A stretch of DNA of 64,000 nucleotides from Gamarada debralockiae. Lineage: Eukaryota > Ascomycota > Leotiomycetes > Helotiales > Hyphodiscaceae. Position 1 is the stretch's first letter; each line of letters starts with the position of its first letter. The position numbers and the translations under genes are program-made. A model generated the notes under the pieces. That model had not been told where the DNA came from, did no database searches, and saw only the letters and a program-made list of their open reading frames with translations. The stretch spans positions 1 through 64,000 of the forward strand of contig NXFV01000106.1 of assembly GCA_002803225.1 (NCBI GenBank), read 5' to 3'. Shown here piece after piece: positions 56,291 to 64,000 of this stretch.

Positions 56291-58071
56291 TTATTTCTTG
56301 ATTTCCAGGCACTTGACGTCAAAGACAAGGTCGCTGTTGGGGGGTATTCCAGGGAGGCCCTTGCTACCGTATGCAAGGTTGGCGGGGATGTGGAGTCTGC
56401 GCTCGCCGCCAACTTGAATGCCAACAAGACCAATATCCCAGCCCTTGATGACCTCGCCAATACCGAGCTTGACTAGGAATGGCTTGCCCTTCTTGTTTGC
56501 TGTGATCTAGTTAGTATGGCCTCATGGGAAGGAATTATTTGGGGCGTTGGGGTAGGCAACTTACAATCGAAGACCTGGCCGTTGGTGAGCTTGCCAATGT
56601 AGCGCATGCTAACTTTGTCGCCCTTCTTGGCAGCCGGACCAGAGCCGAGCTTCTTGTCGTCAATCTTAACACCGTTGACTATCTTCATACCCAATCCAGT
56701 CTTGGCCTTCTCGCTGTTCTCCTTGGCCGGAGCAACAGCTTCAACAACCTTGGCCTTCTCAGCAGATCCGGTAGGGCCTTGCTCGAGGTTCTTAGCAAAC
56801 TGGACCTTCTTGTCGGCCTTGTCGCTCTTGGCATCTCCGTTCTTCGCCTCCTCGGCCTTGACAGGAGCAGCTTCACCGTTATTCTTCTTCAGCTTCTTCA
56901 ATTGCTTCTTAGAAAGCTTTGGTTCAGTAGCGGCACCAGCCTCGGACTTCAACGACTTGGCCATGATATCATCAAGAGAAGCACCCTCATCAAGTTCATC
57001 AGCTGAGCGCTTGTTTTTGCCCTTCTTCTCCTCGGCCTTGACAAGCTTTGGGGCTTCCTCCTCATCGGAGTCGACCTCAGTAATGCGGGGATCCTCGAGG
57101 GCATCAAGTTCGTCACTCTCCTCATCATCCATCTCAAGCTCAAGCTCATCCTCATCAGGTGAGAGATCATACTCTTCATCCTCCTCATCGGAATCGGAGT
57201 CGTAGATCTCGTGATGGTGGTTGTGCCCGTCATCATCGGGGATAACGTAGTTGCCTGTGAGGTAGATGGTGTGGGTACCAGTGACCTTGAAGAAGACACG
57301 CTCGTTCTCAGCGATGGTGATATCGAGGGGTTGTTGGTAATGCTACCCATTTGTTAGTTGGAAGGGTATGCACTTCCGGGTACATGACTTACCTTCTCGG
57401 GATCGAGTGTGCAGAGAACAAACTCCTCAACTTCGACCTCCTCGTCATCGTCCTCACTATCCTCCTCATCCTCCTCATCATCATCAGTGGCCTTGGCCTT
57501 GCCCTTTTTGTCGGCAGTGATACCATTGACACCGTTGGGGCCATCCTCCATCTCTTCATCAGAATCAGCAGTGTCGATGGACTCCATGAGTTGCTTGAGA
57601 GCCGCCTCCTTTCTGGCCTTTTTTGACTTGCTCGGGTCACTTGGGCCTCCATTAACTTCCTCGTCTTCGTCCTCATCCTCAGACTCGGAATCACTGTCAC
57701 CCAGGATCTCACGCATGTAGTCTTCATCGTCCTCGTCGTTGTAGTCACCATCTGGTTGGCGAACGATCTTCAATGTAGCGCGAGGAGTGGGAGTACTAGT
57801 AGCATTCTCGTCGAGCTCGGGAGGTTCGGTAGGATCGAGGGCAGCCATGGTGATACGGAACTTGGAAGACCAGGTTAGCTTGGGTTCCCAGCAACGGCTT
57901 AGAGCAACGCTGGTATTTCTTGTTTGACTTACAGTAGCTGGGAAGTCGGGAACTGCAGGGATGAGAATATCACCACAGGGGACTTCGAGCCCATAGAGGG
58001 CGACTGTTCACGTCAGTTCGAGTTCTGTCTTGCATTGCTGAAGGCGAACTCTTACCAGGAAGAAGAGGCAT
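56291..58071 (-). CDS. nuclear FKBP-type peptidyl-prolyl isomerase (Fpr3/Fpr4 type)
   Basis: Five exons, 58056-58071, 57933-58003, 57393-57860, 56565-57342 and 56291-56499; 513 residues, frame kept through four introns of 50-72 bases. An N-terminal nucleoplasmin-like fold ([38 protein letters not shown]) is followed by long Asp/Glu runs and basic Lys-rich linkers (KKQLKKLKK), then a C-terminal FKBP domain at about 410-513 ([55 protein letters not shown]). Yeast Fpr3/Fpr4 act as nucleolar histone chaperones and proline isomerases of histone tails. The drug-binding Tyr/Phe/Asp/Trp residues appear present. The first exon is only 16 bases (MPLLP) but gives the standard start. Confidence 0.94.
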
Positions 58072-58807
58072 CTTGATTGGAATTCCGATACGTTCTGTGA
58101 GAAATTGGCTTGCAGACGGAAGGTGTGAAAGTATCGACCGCCTGCGTGAAGACTTCTTGTAGAAATGTACAAGAATCTTCGTGTTTTGAAGTTGAAAAGA
58201 GCGGTGTCGCAGAACAAGCTCTCGAGATGCGAGGAATTTCTCAACAGCAAAAATAAATTTTTGAGGTGCGCTAAGATAGCTTATCCGGCGCTAAAGCGGT
58301 GGCCTGGTCAACCAATCACGTGCTCGTATCAAAATACCTACAACGAAGATTTCATCTTCTTGTGAGTAAAATCTTCCTTGAAAATGCCGAAATCAATTGT
58401 TTTTCATGAATGTAGCTTTATTTGTCTATATATTGGTTTCTGTATAGTGAAACCTGGCTGTACTCAAAGGACAGCTGCACTACACCGGACACAACCTACC
58501 ATATCACAGGTCTGATAGCTGGCAGGTCATTGTGAGGAAGTGATCCTCAGAGTTTCATAATCCTTTAAACGTCCTGTGCAATTGAGTGGTCAAGGCCGAT
58601 TTCTTATAAAAGCATTGGCTTTGCGAATGGACTGTAGTTAAGCTCAACAGCGGTCAGACACTTAGCCGAAAATCTAGGTCGACGACCGAAACAATGACTT
58701 CTCGAGTGCTTCCTTTAAACCTAAATAACGACAGTATGATCGCAAAACGTTTCGAAGGAGAAGTGTTTTCTTCGGTTTCTAAAGACACAAATGAATGTGG
58801 TTCCGTT
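58072..58807. other. intergenic between FKBP promoter and DJ-1 3' end
   Basis: CCAATCACGTG at 58311 lies in the FKBP promoter region. No gene seen; 58654-58932 (minus) is a shadow of the DJ-1 second exon. Confidence 0.45.
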
Positions 58808-59646
58808 TTACAGTTTCTTCTGCTTCCCTCCCATCGCCCAAGCTTTGAGAATCTGCCATAACCACCAAGCACTCTCCTTGGTCTTCCCATTGGGATAGTC
58901 AATCCCTTTCTCACCAACATCCGCCATAGCAATCACAGCTTCGGTAGCTGGCCCAGGCATCTTCTCCCTCAGGTATGCCGCCACCATCTCCTGTCCATTG
59001 GTGATCCCACCTGTCTCGTGTCAGCGATCCAATGTGGAAGAACTGCCCAGCGGCAGCAACAGAATAAAATATCAAATACAAGATAAGTCAACATACCACT
59101 GCTCCAAATATTCCCATCCTTCACCCATCTCTTATCATCAACCCACCTCGCATGCGGAAACTCCTTCTCCAACTTCGGCACAATAGCCCTCGGTCCACTC
59201 GCGTTCCTCCCATTCAAAACACCACTCTGCCCTAAAACAATGCATCCCGTACAAACACTCAACACATCGGTCCTCTCACCACCCTTTCCCTTCCATCCGG
59301 CATGAGCTCGCACAAAGCTCAGTACCTCCTTGTCGAACACCGTCGCTGGGTCCGGACCTGGGACAAGAAGGATGTCAAGCATGCCTGCCTGGACTTCTGG
59401 ATCATTGATGGTCTTGGAAATCTTCAGGACAACGCTGGCTGTGAGCTCGATGTGAGATCCGGTCGCGGGAACGGAAATGTAGTGGATTGTGGATGGGGTT
59501 CCAAGAGCGACAAGGGGCCCGGGAAGCTGGCAGGCGACGAGGTATTTGGGGTCCAACATGCCGAAGAGGTCGATTGGGGACATGTCGAGGAGTTGGACTC
59601 TGCTGGGGATGAAGACCCCGATTCGAAGGTGTTTGTTGGCAGACAT
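58808..59646 (-). CDS. DJ-1/PfpI family protein
   Basis: Two exons, 59097-59646 and 58808-59010, with an 86-base intron; 250 residues. Flavodoxin-like DJ-1/PfpI fold: LRIGVFIPSRVQLLDMSPID, DILLVPGPDP, and the nucleophile elbow VLSVCTGCIVLGQSG with Cys at about 132, then GPRAIVPKLEKEFPHARWVD. The second exon completes the C-terminal helix (GITNGQEMVAAYLREKMPG). Members include glyoxalase-like and isonitrile-hydratase-like enzymes; the conserved acid and His would be needed to choose, and I do not choose. The ATG at 59646 opens just before the first strand; a GTG further upstream (59733) is not a likely start. The C-terminus QKKL is not a clean peroxisomal signal. Confidence 0.88.
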
Positions 59647-60168
59647 TTCTGAGGCTTGAAGGTGGGTTGGTTTGTATTGGAAAGGGAAAACTGTTGTTGA
59701 TGCTCTAGGAGAACACTCGCGGGACAGGGGCACGCATGGATTCTTTATAATACCCTCGGAGAGATATTGAAGTGTTCAAGTCGTCGTCGACACGCGGCAT
59801 CCTTTCGGATGTAGCGGCTACGGATATAGAGAACTTTCTCATCCGAACGAGAAATTCCACCAAGTTTCCTACCAAGTCTGCTCGGATCGGACGTTTTAAA
59901 CTCTTCTCCTATGCATGTCTGTTTGGTCCGTTCTCTCATTCATCTTGTCGATCAAAGTCCATCGGAATAGTGGAGTGTTATGGTCACGTGATACTATTTC
60001 CCGGACCTACGTGCTAAACCTATGACCAGAGTTGTCTATGTTCTTCTCTTCGAGGCTTTGCACCAATATCCCATAGACCTCAAGAATTATCCAGTGAAGA
60101 TCAGAGAGCTCGCCCAAATTTACACGCAACGAAACTTCTGCAGCACGTTGAACGCCGTCAAAGGAATG
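59647..60168. other. intergenic
   Basis: DJ-1 promoter side; CACGTG at about 59996. No gene seen. Confidence 0.45.
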
Positions 60169-61125
60169 TCAGAAATTTCGACCCGCTCTACCTGACAGGG
60201 AGCTCGGTAGCCCATCCAACGGTAGGTGGCTCGGCACGATAAAAGGTGCTTCCATGGTTGTCTTCGCCCTCAGCGTCGTATTTCGCTGGCTAATCCATCT
60301 GCAGCTCCACAGTTGTTTTCCGCATTGCCCGTCAGTGAAGCAGGAAGAAGTAGCCCCCGCACCAATCAGCGCCGGAACAATCATTGTGACATAGATACCG
60401 ATTCCCGCTTTTGTCCTAGAAGTTAGTCTGCTTGAAGTGTGTGGGGCAGCGGCAGGGGAGAATGATGAAGAAGTTGGAGTCGTGGTAGGCAGCGTTGAAA
60501 TTGGACCCTGAATTGAACTTGCGATGGGCAGCGCGCTTGATGACGATGGACTCGAGTTCGACGCTGAGGTGTGGATGCTGATTCTTTGAGGACGAAAATC
60601 CTGGGCTGGCCAGCTGCGCCGTCATAGATGGGGCTTCGAAGAGTAACACGTACTTGGCGTCAACGGAGAGGATGTTGTCGGGTATCGCCACAGTCCAAGC
60701 AATCCCGCCGCCTGTTGCCATGTTAATATCTCCTATATTGGGAACCCAAAGTTAGCGATATTCAGGACCCAATCAACTTCGTTCAAGAATTGTGTTGAGG
60801 ATGTTGACGTACAAGTCCCTCGTACTTATGCATACCTTAGATCAACTGACTGAAAGGATGCACCATGTCATCGAATGTGGTAATGTAAAGGTTGGTGAGA
60901 GTAGTCGTGGCGTTGATGTGGTTTGGATCTGAATACGTGCTGCAAGATAGTGGGAGTGTTTGTCCATATGTGAAGGTTTGCTACATATCTGCTAGGCTGC
61001 CATCAGGAAGTTCCAGACTTACTCCTGCAGAGATTCTCCTGTTGTGACAACGCAAACGGAACGAGAGTAAAGATACATGCTGTGTGAAAAAGATGAAGGG
61101 TCTGAAATTTTGAGTGGGAAGCCAT
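60169..61125 (-). pseudogene. secreted Ser/Thr-rich single-TM protein, frameshifted
   Basis: Reads as a type I membrane or wall protein. A signal peptide (MASHSKFQTLHLFHTACIF, then TLVPFALS) starts at 61125, followed by a GTAAGT...TAG intron, a beta-rich ectodomain (INATTTLTNLYITTFDD; GIAWTVAIPDNIL, KYVLLFEAPS) with the style of Kre9/Knh1-like domains, a Ser/Thr-rich stalk (TSASN..SSPSSSSALP), a membrane span (GIGIYVTMIVPALIGAGA) and a short cytosolic tail ending at 60169. A one-base shift at about 60580 separates the ectodomain from the stalk with no usable splice sites, and the first exon phase also does not match. It is therefore a broken or mis-assembled gene. Family assignment is tentative. 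Confidence 0.5.
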
Positions 61126-61193
61126 CGAAGCACTGGGGAAAATACAATGCTAGATATTTGAACATTGGAAAAGTATCGCAAAAGAAAGACCTA

Positions 61194-62045
61194 GACTGCG
61201 CACCATCCTATGGGATCCCGTCCCACGTGACTAAAGTGGGATCCATGGGACGGGACTGCTTATGACCTTTGTCCCATGGGATATGATGAGAATGGGATCC
61301 CACTAGGATCCCATTCTCTACTAGTCATGTGATTTTTGAATGATATAAATATCTTAAAATAATAGCTCTTAGTATAAGATCCTATAAGATAAGATACTTG
61401 AAGGTCGTTGCCTTACAAGATAGAACAACAAATACTAACTCTATCCTATAGGATCTTATTGTATGTCACATGATTTCGTACTATGTATAATATACTTGTA
61501 TGCCTAGGGCTTACATTATATGCTAAGTTTATACCGAGCTTGCATTAAGCTTGTATATCACTTTATTTGTATGTTCTAAATTTAACTTATTTAATTTCGC
61601 ATTTTAATACTTAATAAAGCTTAGAGTTAAGCCTAGCATATGCCTTCAAATACTTAGTTCTAGGATTAAAATACACTAGAATAAACGAGAAATGAAAGGT
61701 TTTAAACTTTGGCTTTTCGCACAAGTAATTAAACTTTAAAGAGAGAAGAAAGGGATGAAGAAAAAAATGAAGAAAGGAATAAAGAATATATAATCACGTG
61801 AAGTAAAATAAAATAAAAACAAGAGAAAAGCGAAGTAAGAAACGTATAAATAAGGGATATAAAACTATACTAATTTTATATTTGTCATATGATTTTGCAT
61901 GTGATAAATAAGTGGGACCCTGGCATCCCATTGGGATCCCATGGGATGGGATTACCTTAAACCCAAGATCCTATCCCGCGGGACGGATCCCATGGGATGG
62001 GACTAAGAAGTCAAGTCCCATCCCACGGGATCCCAGTGCGCAGCA
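61194..62045. mobile_element. 852-base MITE-like element packed with TCCCATGGGA palindromes
   Basis: Both ends read inward from CTGCGCAC, then TGGGATCCCGT, and are bordered by TA (61192-61193, 62046-62047). The terminal 130 bases on each side repeat GGGATCCCATGGGA in both orientations, so each end can fold by itself. The centre is AT-rich (61320-61900) with no ORF. A non-autonomous DNA element fits; the first two bases of the ends differ. It lies 69 bases upstream of the secreted-protein start. Confidence 0.65.
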
Positions 62046-64000
62046 TAAAAGGACCGTTCAGCTTACGACCTCAGAAGTAGTACCCTCCATACTCTTATAT
62101 AAGACCTTAGAAACCCGAAATGGAGGCACTTGGGTTCTTGCGACGAAATGCCGTACAGCTGCAGGAACTTCTGCTGCAAACCAGAGGCTGAATTGTCTCG
62201 CAAGCCGTCGTAGAGTCTGCGTTTGATCCTTCTTTGGCGCAAATGCATCATTTACTGGGACAGCAGAGTTTGAAAATTTCTTGAGCGCCCAGCAAATACC
62301 AATAAACCTTCTGGCTAGGGGCTGGGCAGGTTGGTCCTTCGGATTGGGCCGGCACTTAATCTGGTTCGGCATGCTGGTTTGCCAACCCAGCGTCAACAAA
62401 AGTGCGAGTGCGAACGGGCCGAGTAAGTGGCGGAGTAGGTTTCCCGAAGCCATTCAGAAGAGACCTAGGACTATACTTATGCTGCAGAATGATGATAAGA
62501 CAATTGTAGGCCCTCAACATCCAGTGACAGGCCCAAGAAACTCGGGGCGAGTTCTACCTAAGCGGGCTCACGTCTCGGCTAAAATAACACCCCTTGATTT
62601 TCTCCTGCCTGCTTCACTCGTTAGACGATGGGATACCATCACTTCAACTCGATTATTTCAGATAAAGGTCGCGTACCTGGAAATCCCAAACCAAGCAAGC
62701 CCAAGCAAACTGAAAGAGTCATCATTTTATCCAATGATCCTCCAACATGACAGGGTCCTTCTTGTCCTCGCACGTGCCGGTATCCAAGCTCACCTTCACA
62801 CGCATCCACTTCAGCTGGGGTCGAGACCAAACACTTGGTGGGCCTGAACTCAACGACATGTGTTCAAGCGAATCTGAGAGGTCTTCCTTCTGCGCAGCCT
62901 CTTGCTTCCGAGCGGTCTTCTGTCGATCATTGACATGCATGCTGATTTTGCGATTTAACTTGTGCAAAACTCGTTATCATTCAGGGCGTCTCCCATAGAA
63001 GTTGTCCTTGCTTTCCAAGTCTCCATATTCAAGGAAATCAAGTAAAAGTGGTGCCTGACTGTTGAATTCCGGGTCCAATCTTGCCGTACCGGGATCAAAC
63101 TGTAAATGCGTTGAAATACGAACATAGTATCTTTCCCTCATACCAGTCATCCATCTAATACATACCAGCATCTTCGACCTCGTTCATACGATCAAATATA
63201 TTGTTTTCCCAATCGAAATATAGGCCCCGCTGCTCATAGATATCGGCGCAAGGTGCTGGATTGGACGTGAACAGAAGTCATCCCTGGGGATGGATTGATA
63301 GATCTCCAGTGGACAGGTCATGTCGCATTTAAAGTTGATATAGATTCAAGGAGACTATCTTGGGCCAGAAATCGCTCAAACGCCCCGAAGTCGAATCGAT
63401 ATGACTGCTGGTCTGTATCACGTGACTCGCTATTCACCTGAAGGAGTGAAGGGGGTTAGATTGTGACAAAGCGATAATCTGCTTGTTGATTGGGATTCTT
63501 CTCGGCGTCGTTGGGACGTGCTGTACGCACCGAGATATCTACGCTTTGTGATTGATGTGCAACAGTTTCCCAGATTTGGAGCGGATACCTCGGAAAGCGG
63601 GTGAACGAGTCCAGCGCCTCTTTCTCGATCTTGATTTGGAGTAGACATCGAAAATAGGGCCGTTAACCTGTCCTGTATGGAGTGGATGTTGAGCGTGGAG
63701 ATGTCATGTCATGGCCGGCACGTGGCGAGGTTGCTGGCGGGAACGTCAAAGCTTTCGCGGAGTCCCGGAAATTTGCTGTGTATTCTGCAAACACGTGATA
63801 AAATCCCCGCATTCTGGGGCGGAGCGGATTAATCTCGGCCCCTTTCTTAGTAATCCAAACGGCTGGCTTGCGCCATAAACTCATTTCTCGCAACACGGTT
63901 CACCATTTTAACTTCATCTTCTTTCACTCGTCTCCGTCCCATGCCCGTCCAGTACCACGTTACCTCCACACCATCACCACCCAAGATCCGGGTCTGATGT
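62046..64000. other. 2 kb without a supported gene
   Basis: Several medium ORFs occur on both strands (62281-62847 plus; 62058-62453, 62722-62967 and 62977-63171 minus). None has a recognisable domain, and they overlap each other. CACGTG occurs near 63420 and 63795. An ATG at 63941 begins a frame that stops at 63997 and could be a short first exon of a gene outside the window. Confidence 0.4.

Noticed and set aside
56524..57720. Plus-strand ORFs of 90-199 residues rich in Ser, Leu and Ala
   Set aside because: Antisense shadows of the acidic and basic runs of the FKBP gene.
62281..62847. 188-residue ORF on the plus strand
   Set aside because: No domain, overlaps minus-strand ORFs of equal quality, and composition is unremarkable. 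Not supported as a gene without transcript data.
63941..64000. ATG at 63941 as the first exon of a gene leaving the window
   Set aside because: The frame stops at 63997 unless a weak GT donor is used; too little sequence to support it.
1..64000. Enrichment of CACGTG in intergenic DNA
   Set aside because: Roughly twenty by eye against about sixteen expected for any 6-mer in 64 kb; not clearly above chance.
1..64000. CRISPR array, rRNA or bacterial-type operon
   Set aside because: None seen. Spacer-repeat structure is absent and all intact genes are eukaryotic in form.

Overview
The window looks like nuclear DNA of a filamentous ascomycete (Pezizomycotina). Genes carry short GT-AG introns of about 45 to 90 bases (two are GC-AG), promoters are compact, and the protein families are typical of moulds: an ankyrin NLR, Src1/LEM-like inner nuclear membrane protein, FPR-type FKBP, Zn2Cys6 regulator, LaeA/UMTA-like methyltransferase, P450 and GH32. 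AT-rich transposon relics are full of TAG/TAA codons that read as C-to-T changes of CAG, CAA or TGG, which is the footprint of repeat-induced point mutation (RIP). I cannot fix the class or species.

Layout. 1-2.3 kb: the 5' part of an NLR gene (minus), cut by the window edge. 2.75-7.96 kb: a 5.2 kb segment bounded by TIRs with TA target sites, holding a wrecked CorA-like gene, a small unknown ORF and a transposase fragment. 8.3-9.6 kb: KANL3/TEX30-like hydrolase. 10.2-12.1 kb: dead MFS sugar transporter. 13.3-14.6 kb: Hsp20 with promoter. 14.8-19.5 kb: repeats, tRNA-like sequences and one small membrane protein. 19.6-23.1 kb: Src1-like protein and a GNAT. 23.5-25.3 kb: RecQ-like helicase relic. 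25.3-28.3 kb: no recognisable gene. 28.3-30.8 kb: alpha-oxoamine synthase plus GNAT. 31.4-34.5 kb: MITE, retropepsin-like and DUF3435-like relics. 35-39.1 kb: divergent P450/methyltransferase pair. 39.9-44.8 kb: repeats, a broken coiled-coil gene and a complete but RIP-killed pogo/Fot1 element. 45.2-53.6 kb: GH32 fructan hydrolase, hexose transporter and Zn2Cys6 regulator. 54-56 kb: two MITEs and a degenerate tandem array of about 100-base units. 56.3-59.6 kb: FKBP and DJ-1/PfpI. 60.2-62 kb: a frameshifted secreted Ser/Thr-rich membrane protein next to a palindrome-rich MITE.

Three neighbourhoods look functionally linked: sucrose/fructan hydrolase + transporter + regulator (45-54 kb); oxoamine synthase + acetyltransferase (28-31 kb); and P450 + methyltransferase sharing one promoter region (35-39 kb). 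Exon structures were built by eye. For the multi-exon genes marked confident, the exon lengths sum to a multiple of three and the reading frame stays open across every junction.
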